Assembly (NCBI GenBank): GCA_013407085.1
Contig: JACCGJ010001337.1
Span: 50,151 to 114,150 of the forward strand
Direction: 5' to 3'
Length of the DNA stretch: 64,000 nucleotides
From: Atriophallophorus winterbourni
Taxonomy: Eukaryota; Platyhelminthes; Trematoda; Plagiorchiida; Microphallidae
The first letter of the stretch is position 1. Every line of letters begins with the position of its first letter. The position numbers and the translations under genes were made by a program. The notes under the pieces are model-generated. The model worked only from the letters and a program-made list of their open reading frames with translations, did no database searches and was not told where the DNA came from. This document shows positions 11,501 through 21,009 of the stretch, piece by piece.

Positions 11501-14500
11501 CGTCACCATCAGAAACAACATTACACCGGTAGTATCTTCCGAATACCTAACTGTCATAAACAGGGAAAAAATAAAATCCTAAAAGATGGGGAAGGGTGGG
11601 ACTTGAGTGGCTACAGTTTCTATAGAAGAGTAAGCATAAACAAACTGGGATGAGACGCCTACCACTCAAATAGAACATGCATTCAATCAAGTTTCGTGAA
11701 CAAGTAGAACGACCGCTTCCTTGCGGCTTTCACTACCCTGCATCATAACAATCATTCCTCGTCACTCCACTTGACAACATGCAAAGTTAAGCAAACACTG
11801 TACACGGTTTCGAGGCATATCTGGAAGCGTAACTAACCATTGTGGTATCTGATCATGGGGACCACAGTCAGGAAGACGTGCTGCTTCGACTTTGGAAAGG
11901 TTACTAGTAAGGGATTTCAGGTGGCTGTGCGATTTAATGGTTGAACCATCAAGCCAATCTGGATGTTGCGTCGCAAAAAGAATTCGTTTCAGAAGTTGGT
12001 GGCCGAGCATCCGTAAAACGTGATCCAATCAGCTTAACCTATGCAAGTTGATCGACTTTTCTATATCAACGTTACTACATTACATTACTCCAAGAGCATG
12101 GTTGCGTATGCGACTGCAGCAGCAAACTCCCAAAATGCTGCAGAGACATCGGCTGCCAAATACTTAGAGACGCCGAATGTACTCTTTGCGTAAGGTCAAA
12201 GTTTCGCACTCATACTGTAATGAGACTCGAACGGTTGCTTTGTAGACACGACATTTGAGTAGCAGAAATATTCTTTTGTGACGCCAGAGGTGATCCAAGA
12301 TGCGGAATGCTGCGATCGTCTTAGAAATGCTTGCCGAGACCACGTTATCCGTTCGTCTTCCTGGTATGAGTGGCTCTGAAGGCGCCCGAAGAGCACCATC
12401 CAGTATAGCTCAATGAGTCTTTAAGGTACACAAACCGTCGTACCACGTTAAGTTGCAGTCTCAGCGCGATGGCAACACGGTGATATATCTACAGAGAGAC
12501 TTATAGTATAATTATAAATCTGTGCTTCCTGATGAGGATTATTGCCGTAGTCATCGACTGTCTATTGACTCATAGCTGCCAAACATTTGTTTGCTAACCT
12601 TTTTCGCGGTTTAACTACCAACTGCTTTTGGAAGTGATATTTACGTTGTGCAGTACTTATATGATACACAGATAATACTGTGATATATTGATTTACTACT
12701 GGTACTGAGCTGCATGCACAAGACACTGCTAACCGGATATCAAGCCACCCAGTGATAGATTGTTATAAAAACAACCCAAAGTTTCAAGAAAATATATTAA
12801 TGTGCATCAGACGTGCTTTCAAATACGGATTCCGATCGCTTTCTGGCTGACCGCGTGCCATCGCGTTAGAACAAGTGCAACATCATGCACGGATGTGCAA
12901 TCGTACAGTACTAATGTGCTGTGCGGCTAACACCGTGCTAAATTGATTGGCCACGGGTAGTGAGCTGCATGGTAAAACACGCTGGAGTCTCACCATCATC
13001 TTTGTTCTCTATTTCTCATAATAACTGTTTTCCGTTTTTTGTTTCTTTGGTTTGCCCTGACAGAAGTGCAGCTTGTTCATCGAGGTTTCCAAATTCAGCT
13101 ACTTCGAATATTTTGCCTGCTTCGAATGCCTCCAGAGCGTTCTTCCGCCCACGCGTACCATTCAAATTAGCTGCGTTTAATGTACGGACTTTAGCTAGCA
13201 TCGGACAGCAGGCAGCCTTGGCTCGCACGCTTGATAGCCTCGACGTCGATGTGTGCTGTTTGTCGGAAACACGCATGCATAACTCTAGCTCAGTTACACG
13301 ATTGTCTAACCCTTCTAACTTACGTAAGTCACACTATCTACGTTTGTCCACTGATGACGATGCCATGGTATCTGGTCAAGCTGGTGTCGGAATCGTCTTG
13401 AGTGAACGAGCTGAGGTCGCACTGTTAGACTGGATCCCAGTCGACAGTCGCCTTTGTGCAGTAAGACTACAGGGTTCGTGCAAAAAAGGCCGATTTCGCA
13501 ACCAATCACGCGACCTGTTTGTGGTTGCTGCCTATGCACCGACTAACTGTAGCTCTGAACGTGACAAGGATGAGTTTTATGGAAGATTACAAGAACTCAT
13601 TAGACTTGCATCGAGGAGTGACATCGTTGTCCTAGCTGGAGACATGAATGCACGTGTTGGCCGTCTATCCTTAAACGAGCATTTCGTGGGTGGACGGTTT
13701 GGTCTCGATTGTCATCGTAATGACAACGGCGAAAGATTGCTTAACTTGTGCTCAGAGCACAGACTGTACCTTGCCAGCACTAACTTCCGCCATTCGAAGC
13801 GCCACTGCTCACTTGGAGATCTCCATCGGCGGCCTTGTTCACGCAAATTGACCATATTGCTATCAGCTACTCCTGGCGAGGGAGTGTGCAAGATTGCCGC
13901 TCCTACTGGGGCACCTGTCTAGAGTCCGATCATGCGTTAGTCTGTGCTAAGCTCTCGATGCGTTTTGGTGGGAAACGTAGAAATGTTGCAAGGCAGTTGA
14001 ATGTTGCTAGGCTTAACGATCTCCCGGTTCTCCGAGGGTTTCAGGCCAATTTGAGTCTGCATCTGTCTACAGTTCCCCAAAATAGTATCGATGACCAATG
14101 GAGTGGGATTCAAACCTCCTTGGAAACAGCCGCGTTGGATAGTTGTGGGTTGACTTCCCGTGTAGCTCAGCACTGGGTTTCTGCGAATTCTCTCCAATTA
14201 ATGGACCAACGTCGGTTGCTTTCTGCTGATAGCATACATGATGCGTCACGAAGGCTTATTAAACGTAAACTGGTTGCCAGTTTGAGAACCGACAGGGAAA
14301 GTTGGTGGAGTTCTAAGGCTACGGAAATGGAATCTGCGGCAGCTGTAGGCAATTTCAGAAAATTGTTCCAACTCATCAGAACAACTGGAAGCGGGCGACC
14401 AGGCATCAGTGAGTTGATACGTGAAGCAGATGGTTTGCCAGTTTTTAACATGCACAGACACATGGAGCGATGGGCAGAACATTTTGAAGCACAGTTTAAC

Positions 14501-17500
14501 TGGCCTTCTGCACCCACTGATTTCGAGAATACGGAACACTGTACCCCATGGTCGATTTCTTTTGAGGCTCCGACTCAATCAGAGATTTACAGTGTAGTCC
14601 GGAGCCTTAAGCGCCACCGGGCATCAGGTGCTGATGCCTTGCTTCCGTCATTGTTCAAAGATGGCGGTTTCGCTTTAGTTCGCGAACTTCAAGCGCTGTC
14701 CGTCAGTTACTGGAGCAACGCCACACTTTTCGTAAACCAACTATCGTGGTATTCCTTGACATCCAAGCAGCATTCGATTCAATCGATCGTGAAAGTCTTT
14801 GGAACTGTCTACTGAGACATGGAGTGCCCGATTATGGTATGGTATGAAGGCACAAGCCTGATCCAGGCAAAGTGCCGCACAATCAGAGACTGCACGTGGG
14901 CTAAGATACTGTCAGGTTGCCCAGGCCTAGACAGATATGAAAAAAATAAAAATGGTAGTGAGACTCCAGCGTGTTTCAGCATGTAGCTCACTACCGTTGG
15001 CCAATCAATTTAGCACCATGTTAGCCGCACAGCACATAAATGATGCACGATTGCACATCCGTGCCGAGAAGTATGTTTGGATCTTGAAAGCATTATATTG
15101 CCAAACTTCGGGTAGGGTTCGAGCGTACGGACAATTGTCGTCCTCGTTCAATATCTCCAGCGGGGTGCGGCAGGGCTGCCCTATCTCGCCGTTCCTTTTT
15201 GACTTCGCGATCGACGATGTCCTAAGAAAAGCTTTAGCTGGCCTGGTGGGCACAGGTGTTGAACTTCTGCCGGGTGAGCGAGCGACCGATCTAGAGTATG
15301 CCGATGACATCGCACTTCTGGGAGATGACCCTCATATAATGCAACAAGCCCTGGACCGCCTGGCACTTGAAGCTTCAAGGTATGGCATGTGCTTTGCGCC
15401 TAACAAGTGTAAAACACTTACCCAGGATTGGAGCGGCTCTCTTCCAAACCTAACTGTGTGCGATGTCAATCTTGAATTGGTCAACAGCTTTGTTTACCTT
15501 GGCAGTTGTATCTCCTCTGGCGGTTGTGTCGAGGACGAGATCTCACATCGTGTTCGCAAAGCGGGTGCAGCGTTTGCTAACCTTCGCCACCTGTGGCGTC
15601 GACGCGATGTTTCACTCCATACTAAAGGCCGAGTGTACAACGCAGTGGTGCGTGCTACACTCCTTTATGGCTGCGAAACCTGGTCTATCCGAGCGGAAGA
15701 TGTCCGTCGGCTTTCTGTTTTTGATACCCGTTGCCTGCGTAGAATTGCTCGCATTCGGTGGCAGCATCGTGTTACAAATATAGATGTCTGCAAGCGGGTG
15801 TTAGGACCAGGTGGCCACGGACTGAGAGAAATGCTGATGCTTGCTCGCTTGCGATGGTTGGGACATGTTTTAAGAATGCCTACTCACCGTTTACCGTACA
15901 GCGTTTTATTCGCCGAGCCTGACAGTAGCTGGGAGAAAAGATCGGGTGGCCAGTCCATGACGTGGCGCGTTGAGATGAAGAAACTCACCGTAGCGCTAGG
16001 CTAAGTTGGGCGTATTTGTTTGCCTGGGTGGGGTCCCAAAGCTCCACCTAATAGTTGGCTGGAAACCTTACGCGATATGGCTACAAACCGAAGTCAGTGG
16101 CGCCAGTGTATTTTATTATGTGTGTCATAATTTTTTATTCGGTATTATTTTACATAAAAAAAACAACCCAAAAAATCGCATGCAGTAAAACTACAAAAAC
16201 AAGCTGCTTGTTTTGTGCATTTGCTTTTGCGTAGTCCGCTTTTCCTGCTTCATATTGCTTGGCACTTTGTCTGGCTCCAGACTTGTGCTTCATGATGATG
16301 ATGATCTATTTCTCATATCTGTCTGGGCCTGGGCAACCTGACAGTAATATCGCCCACGTGCAGTCCATGACTGTGCGACACTGCCGGAATCAGGCTTATG
16401 CTTTCATACATACGGTAGGTAGTTTCTGAAATGAAATGTCTGCTTTGTAACAGTTTCGATTATTCCAAATCTGATATTGTCGAATAAGCGATATGTTCTA
16501 CGTAACATTAGATAGGTCTTGGTGTTTGCGTAATCTTTTATGTTGTCAAGTGGAGAGACGAGGAAAGCTTGATGTGATGCATGACGGTGAAAGCCGCGAG
16601 TAAGCTGTCGTGCTGTCGTGCTGATGTAGCCCGCGAAACTTAGTTGAGTGCATGTTCCATTCGAGGTGTTGATACCTCATCTCAGTTTGTAATTACTCTT
16701 CTATACATTCCGTAGCTTTTAAAGCACCACGGTTCTCCATCTTTTGGGATTTTATCACAGTTGAACAGTCCATGCTACCTGTCTCTGATGATAATGATGA
16801 TGCCCACAGCATTCAGCAATTAAGTCCAACCTACAAGCCCAGTGAGAGAGAATCTAGAACATGTGATTAGCTCCTTAAAACCAATGTTATTCTGTTTTCT
16901 GTCTAGTGGCGGCAGTCCGCCTTGCCAGGCATATTCATTTACTATCAACTCTGCTGCCCACTCGGGTGTACAAAGCTCAATGGAACAAACTTCCAGTGAT
17001 TCCGTAAGCATCTCGCCTCTCACGACATTTGAACGTAGAAATGGTTCTAAATAACAACCCGCAACGATCTCACCTTGCACAGGCGCACAATGGATGCAGT
17101 GAATAGAGATGTGGACCCCTCAAAGTCACACAAATCAAGACATGCATTCCTGTCTTGCTCATATCATCTGCGCTTATACTCTACTACCGATATCGACCGT
17201 TTTGCGATTTTTTCTCACTCCACTCCAGGTCACTTTAACAGCTGGTCCGCTGCAAAAGTTTTCTCATACAATGGAGCCGTATTTACGCCAATTGGGGCTA
17301 CCAGTTAAATTGGTACGCGGCGTTGTGCATTTGAAAAGCGATCACCTGATCTGTTCAGCCGGTGACATCCTCACTTCGGAGCAATGCAGAATTCTGGTAA
17401 GATGATAGTCAGTCGTCGCTGTTTTAATGTACTTTCTAAACGACGAATGCTTTTCGTTTTCTCCGGCGCAAAAAATATTTCATTCACTAAATATTCAGTC

Positions 17501-19032
17501 AAATGTTGCTACATATGGCTGAAAGTAAATAGACTTGTCTGTTATGGTTTCAGAAGTGATATTATAGCCTGAGTCCATTGTACATGCTGATAGAAAAATG
17601 TGACAAGAAATACAGCGTCCTACTTACAAGCGCCCCTGTGAATAATGTGTATTAATGGTGTAAAACAATAAAAAAGAAATCAAGATTTCTGTACTGTTGC
17701 TTGCCAAACAGACGCTCCGGTTTCCGAGGTCAAATTAGATTAATAACTTGGTAAAACATGCATACAATTGGCTAAACTTAATTATTGTCAAAGCCGGGTC
17801 AGCTCTTACACAACTTGTTCACACAACCCTCAGCTACTAAACTTTATTGTATGTATGAGACCACAAGCTTAGATACAGGCGAATTGCCTGCACAGTTGAA
17901 GACTGAGCTAATGAATCGGTGAGAGCAGTTTGTTGGTAGCATATCGCTTCTGGCTCAGAAGCTTCGTCAGACCAAGGGTATCAGTACGAACCGAGATCAA
18001 CCTTAAATCTCATTCGCCTGACCAATCCTAAGCTGGTTAAGAACAGCACAGTCCATGGTGGGTGCTGCGCTCGCTAAGATCGACAGGCGCGGTCAATATC
18101 AAATGACTCACAACCACCCCTACGTGTCGTATAATTCCTCAGTCGTTTTAGTCTTGGCAGGTGTGAATGATATCTGCTGGCAGATAAACTCGATTGCGTA
18201 ATCGGTGCGCACACTAGGGGTCACGCAATAAACAATTGAGGGATTATACAGCAAGTAGGTATGGTGGTGCATCAGTTGATATTGAGCGCGCCTGTCCATC
18301 TTAACGAGCGCAGCACCCACCATTGACTGTGCAGTTCTTAACCAGCTTCGGATTGGTCAGGTGAATGGAATTTAAGCTTGATCTCGGTTCGTACTGACAC
18401 CCTTGGTCAGACGAAGCTTCTGAGCTACAAGCGAAACGTTACCAATAAACTGATCTCACCGATTCATTACAAACTTTCTTTTTCATGATTATGATTCCCC
18501 GATCGGTCACGAATATTTTCCATTACATTGCTGTACTAAGATACTGTCAGATTACCCATGCCTTGACGTGTATAAGGAAGAATGGCAGTGACACTCCTGT
18601 GTGTTACTGCATGCGGTTCACTACCGCTGGGAAATTGATTTAGCTCGACGTTACCTGCTCAGTACCCACGAAACTTCTCAATCAGACTGAAACGACGTGG
18701 CATTCTTTGGATGCAGTGGTTTGATAGTGCCAGATGTGCTTGTAACCCTGGAACAATGTTTGATAAAATCCTCAAGTAAATATTTCACAACCTGCCATTT
18801 TTCGATGTTCTGATTTTTAAGCCATTTCGCTCTTTTACAGAAATTGCTAGATGTCAAGTTAGCTGAATTCGGTGTCAAATTCCTTGCTTGCTGGTCGGAG
18901 GAAACTGGTACGGTTGAACCCGCAGACGTTGATGTTAACCCCGCAGACGAAGTACCGTCGGGAAATATCCGGGTGTCATGTGAGGAAACGGAGGATGGTC
19001 AATATTATTTTACTAACCATTTGGAACAATAA
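8529..19032 (+). CDS. MRTO4: MRTO4, mRNA turnover 4 / ribosomal P0-like assembly factor
   Basis: Six exons: 8529-8556, 8640-8692, 8724-8827, 8855-9065, 17229-17396 and 18841-19032; together 251 codons plus stop (human protein about 239). MRTO4 is a nucleolar paralogue of ribosomal stalk protein P0 that holds the P0 site on pre-60S particles until P0 replaces it. Seen here: the MPPTKRDKK start typical of the family, the basic K-rich stretch, LIFGKNKV (family FFGKNKV), [17 protein letters not shown] and the [15 protein letters not shown] segment (family EGDVLTPEQARVL). All introns are GT-AG with compatible phases. Introns are 83, 31, 27, 8163 and 1444 nt. The long intron 4 carries RTE and SINE insertions and intron 5 a large foldback. 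The C-terminus has '[18 protein letters not shown]' and is less acidic than in vertebrates. Confidence 0.9.
8640..8692 (+). CDS. MRTO4: MRTO4 exon 2
   Basis: Acceptor TTTATATAG; codes [18 protein letters not shown], the basic nucleolar stretch; donor GTAAAT. The following intron, 8693-8723, is only 31 nt. Confidence 0.85.
8724..8827 (+). CDS. MRTO4: MRTO4 exon 3
   Basis: Acceptor CATTACAG; codes from [15 protein letters not shown] to RNNLIDC plus two bases. Donor GTATGT opens a 27-nt intron (8828-8854). Confidence 0.8.
8855..9065 (+). CDS. MRTO4: MRTO4 exon 4
   Basis: Acceptor ACATTTCAG; codes [23 protein letters not shown] and the middle domain to QGTVSPHT; donor GTAAGT. Confidence 0.9.
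9066..10410. other. MRTO4 intron 4, unannotated part
   Basis: No convincing coding frame or recognised repeat was found between the exon 4 donor and the RTE remnant at 10413. Confidence 0.4.
10413..10640 (-). mobile_element. RTE-like LINE 3' untranslated fragment
   Basis: Read on the - strand it shares AAAACTACAAAAACAAGCTG and a terminal TGTCTGGCTTCAGAGTTGTG block with the 3' end of the RTE copy at 16185-16303, and ends in GATGAT-like units. Confidence 0.6.
11254..11387 (+). mobile_element. SINE-like repeat, 5' truncated
   Basis: Carries the CTGTCTAGGCCTGAGCAACC, GCAGTCTCTGACTGTGCGG and GGCTTGTGCT blocks and ends in CATAC units. It is followed directly by an inverted partial copy (11388-11440). 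Confidence 0.75.
11388..11440 (-). mobile_element. SINE-like repeat, short inverted partial copy
   Basis: ACTCTGTCAGGTTGCACAGC and TAGACAGATAAGAAG match the family in inverse orientation and form a foldback with 11254-11387. Confidence 0.55.
11480..12420 (-). mobile_element. RTE-like LINE (second family), RT C-terminus and 3' UTR
   Basis: On the - strand 12420-12060 shows decayed thumb motifs ([19 protein letters not shown]), 12028-11762 the C-terminus (DHVLRM, then LACCQVE), and then a 3' untranslated region shared with 16545, 20555, 27590, 34046 and 40606. Frameshifts and stops make it inactive. Confidence 0.7.
12969..13922 (+). pseudogene. RTE endonuclease domain
   Basis: The first in-frame ATG (12969) lies inside the 5' segment shared with the SINE-like repeat. 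EN motifs: AFNVRTL (N), CLSETRMH (catalytic E), [19 protein letters not shown] (D and N). The last motifs, [12 protein letters not shown] and ESDHALV, appear in another frame from 13835 on, so a frameshift lies at about 13805-13835. The domain nicks DNA for target-primed reverse transcription in this family. Confidence 0.8.
13835..14831 (+). pseudogene. RTE EN end, linker and RT N-terminal part
   Basis: This continues the element through SDHALV, a long linker and the RT entry motif [15 protein letters not shown] at about 14610. A frameshift near 14730 moves the frame to [19 protein letters not shown], which holds the first catalytic aspartate. The frame is then cut at HGVP by the SINE insertion. 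Confidence 0.75.
14832..15062 (-). mobile_element. SINE-like repeat inserted into the RTE reverse transcriptase
   Basis: A full-length copy in inverse orientation. It splits the coding phrase [22 protein letters not shown] precedes it and GTGCCGA follows, a likely short target-site duplication. Confidence 0.85.
15063..16129 (+). pseudogene. RTE reverse transcriptase, palm to C-terminus
   Basis: Continues directly from the [37 protein letters not shown] (catalytic YADD intact), [42 protein letters not shown] and [10 protein letters not shown]. One TAA at 16002-16004 interrupts the end, after which the same frame continues [11 protein letters not shown] and [11 protein letters not shown] to 16129. 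The intact catalytic box in a frame with few lesions suggests a fairly recent copy. Confidence 0.85.
16304..16415 (+). mobile_element. SINE-like repeat, 5' truncated, abutting the RTE tail
   Basis: Starts at CTATTTCTCATATCTG directly after the RTE GATGAT tail and ends TTTCATACATAC. Confidence 0.75.
16545..16805 (+). mobile_element. RTE-like LINE (second family), 3' UTR fragment
   Basis: The blocks TTGTCAAGTGGAG, GAAAGCCGCGAG and CATCTTTTGGGATTTTATC match the family described at 11480 in opposite orientation; the fragment ends in GATGATAATGATGAT. Confidence 0.65.
17229..17396 (+). CDS. MRTO4: MRTO4 exon 5
   Basis: Acceptor CTCCACTCCAG; 56 codons from [19 protein letters not shown] to TSEQCRIL; donor GTAAGA. 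This is the best-conserved stretch of the family. Confidence 0.92.
17905..18480. repeat. Large foldback (inverted repeat) in MRTO4 intron 5
   Basis: The left arm at about 17910-18115 and the right arm at about 18265-18478 are imperfect reverse complements (for example GAAGCTTCGTCAGACCAAGG against CCTTGGTCAGACGAAGCTTC, and GGTGGGTGCTGCGCTCG against CGAGCGCAGCACCCACC), separated by about 150 bp. Part of the right half is related to 29749-29970, so it belongs to a dispersed family. I do not recognise the class; a Penelope-derived foldback is possible. Confidence 0.75.
18535..18675 (-). mobile_element. SINE-like repeat, diverged, 3' truncated
   Basis: AGATACTGTCAGATTACCCA, GCATGCGGTTCACTACC and AAATTGATTTAGC match the inverse family consensus with many substitutions. 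Confidence 0.6.
18841..19032 (+). CDS. MRTO4: MRTO4 exon 6 (terminal)
   Basis: Acceptor CGCTCTTTTACAG; codes [14 protein letters not shown] (family KLFGYEMAEFKVTI) to NHLEQ and a TAA stop. The poly(A) signal overlaps the stop. Confidence 0.88.
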   Translation, partial: KLLDVKLAEFGVKFLACWSEETGTVEPADVDVNPADEVPSGNIRVSCEETEDGQYYFTNHLEQ

Positions 19033-19033
19033 A
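19028..19033 (+). terminator. MRTO4 poly(A) signal overlapping the stop codon
   Basis: AATAAA spans the last codon (CAA), the TAA stop and the next base, implying a 3' UTR of perhaps 10-30 nt. Confidence 0.55.
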
Positions 19034-19089
19034 TTTTCGGAGAAATTGATTTTTCTACTGAGCTGACACGGGAAATATCTATACGTAGT

Positions 19090-20082
19090 TCATAGTTGTT
19101 CTCCGAGCTGGTATGGTTGATTGCTGGAAGCGGTCTGACGTGAGTTTGAGACTCAAGGGGAGAGTTTACCTGGCCTCAGTCAGGTCGGTCTTGCTTTACG
19201 GGTGCGAGAGCTGGGCAGTACGCGCAGAGGAGCTCCGGCGCTTGGAGGTGTTTGAACATCGATGTTTACGGAGGCTTGCACGAGTGTGGTGGCAACACCG
19301 CACTAGCAACGTTGAAGTGAGGCACCGTGTTCTAGGTGTGGACAGCCTGATGCTACGAGACCTAATCGACCGTTCCCGTCTCCGCTGGCTAGGGCATGTC
19401 TTGAGAATGAAGCCTGAGCGCCTACCCTTCCGCGCGCTGCGTGTGTCGGTTGGCCCAGGCTGGCGGCGGTGTTCAGGTGGACAACCGCTGACCTGGAAGA
19501 AGGCCTTAAAACGCTTGACGTCGGGTTTAGCTCGGGTCGGACGAACGCGGCTTCCTGGGTGGGGTCCAAGGGATAGTGAGTGTCTGTGGCTTGACACGCT
19601 GTCGACGATGGCTGAGAACCGGCAACAGTGGAGAGAGTGCATTCTATTTTGTGTTCCCCCCTCAAATTTGTGAAAAATGTCAAAAAAAATCAAAAAATCG
19701 ACATGTGGAACAATGGACAAAAAATTCCCCCCATATTGTACCTTTTTTTTCTGTTTCTCTTTCTCGTGCATTGCCGGGTGGCACTTTTCATTTTTAAATG
19801 ATTTATATATAATATATATATATATATGGTTGATTGCGGACGTTTCGTCATCAAACTAGATGATCTCATCATCGAAACTTCTTTCGAAGCAACTGGGCGG
19901 TAGGCATCATTCGAATTTATCTGATGCGCTTCGACCTCATCTACTGCGCAGCAGATAAATTCGAATGATGCCTACCGCCCAGTTGTTTCGAAAGAAGTTT
20001 CGCTGATGACATCATCTAGCTTGGTGACGAAACGTCCGCAATCAACCATACCAGCTCGGAGAACAACTATGAACTACCTGGG
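19090..20082. repeat. Foldback hairpin element, left arm split by an RTE insertion
   Basis: Left arm 19090-19124 plus 19825-19945, right arm about 19950-20082. The arms share GGACGTTTCGTCA, GGCGGTAGGCATCATTCGAA and TTGTTCTCCGAGCTGG in inverse orientation, with a short loop near 19930-19950. A CTGATGA...GAAAC arrangement lies in the right arm at 20003-20033. Such hairpins accompany Penelope-like elements in several animals; that link is inferred here. Confidence 0.75.
19125..19824 (+). mobile_element. RTE-like LINE, 5'-truncated insertion with 13-bp target duplication
   Basis: Codes the RT C-terminus from SDVSLRLKGRVYLASVRSVL through [18 protein letters not shown] and WRECILFC, then a short 3' UTR and a TATATA tail. 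TATGGTTGATTGC flanks it on both sides (19112-19124 and 19825-19837). The 186 codons are open, so this is a rather young 5'-truncated copy. Confidence 0.88.
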
Positions 20083-20554
20083 CTACAAGTTTTCAAAACT
20101 ATATCTATACGTGATGTTTAGATAAGAGTTAGATGAGTTCCGTCATAGGCATATGCGCCGTTTGGACATACTACAACCAGCTGTGACAAGTGCGACGAGT
20201 TCCTTTTGGTCTGGAATTTCACCGAGTGAATCGTTTCATCGGGTTTCGTCAAATTTTTCCGAAGTTATAACCTTTTATATAGAAGATAGACTGGTAAAGA
20301 GACACTTGGGGACTGCTACTCGGAGCGGTCCTTTGCAGGTTTGTGTGCGATCATCACAAAGGATACTCTAATTACCTCACTTAGTGGAGAAAATAGCAAT
20401 TTCAATAATGTAATGTAAATTCTGGCATGAGACCGCGTATGAGATACAAGTAGCTGTCTTCTACCTACGGGTGTTAGCTTAATAAAGCCTTTGTAATTGA
20501 TACATCATTACAACAACAGCAATTACTGAATGCTTAGACGCCACAAGACTAAGA

Positions 20555-21005
20555 AAATTTAATCCTACACGATGGGGAAGGGTGAGATTTGAAGATTTAC
20601 GGAATCAGTTGAATAGTAAGCATAAACACATTGGGATGAGATGCTGATACCTTTAACGAAACATGTATTTAACCAAGTGCTTAACTGCCATGATACCATG
20701 ACATACAAAATTTTAAATGAAGGGAAAACGTAGATAAAAAATATGTAGGAGTAAGCAGGAAGACGCTGGGGTGAGGCGCATACACGCAAAAATCAAGTTT
20801 CGTGAACGAGTACAGCGATATCAACAGGACAGCTTCTTTGTGGCATTCATTACCATGCGTCGTAATAGGCTTTCTCCCCCACTCCACTTGACATCGTGCA
20901 AGATTCAGCAAACACTCAAAGTAGATACTGAACGTGATTACGATATCGAATCTCCGGCCCAGAAGACGGACTGCGCCAACTTTAGGATGGTTGCTAGTTA
21001 GAGTT
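20555..21005 (-). mobile_element. RTE-like LINE (second family), 3' end
   Basis: On the - strand it holds the C-terminal NLARCQVEWGRKP and the shared 3' UTR (GATGGGGAAGGGTGAGA on the + strand). It meets an oppositely oriented RT fragment at about 21005. Confidence 0.65.
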
Positions 21006-21009
21006 GTCT

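Larger units (their letters stand above)
12878..16303 (+). mobile_element. RTE (SR2-like) LINE, near full length, in MRTO4 intron 4
   Basis: The element spans a 5' end shared with the SINE-like family (12878-13013), an endonuclease, a reverse transcriptase, and a 3' UTR ending in ATGATGATGATGAT at 16290-16303. It is about 3.2 kb after removing a 231-bp SINE inserted at 14832-15062. It is broken by frameshifts near 13830 and 14730, by that SINE, and by a stop at 16002-16004 near the C-terminus. It runs in the same direction as the host gene. RTE membership follows from the single-ORF order [24 protein letters not shown] and RWLGHVLRM, and the short tandem tail. Confidence 0.85.

Noticed and set aside
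11294..11557. Several 60-100 codon frames with phrases such as [21 protein letters not shown] and [16 protein letters not shown]
   Set aside because: They recur at every SINE-like copy in different frames and strands; they are translations of the repeat, not genes.
12960..12971. GTG at 12960 as the RTE start
   Set aside because: A eukaryotic element would use the in-frame ATG three codons later at 12969.
16820..17080. 86-codon - strand frame inside MRTO4 intron 4
   Set aside because: No homologue recognised and no supporting splice or poly(A) signals; likely chance.
20153..20371. 72-codon + frame downstream of MRTO4, with AATAAA near 20480
   Set aside because: No recognised domain; it follows a foldback element and could be repeat sequence. 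Not enough for a gene call.
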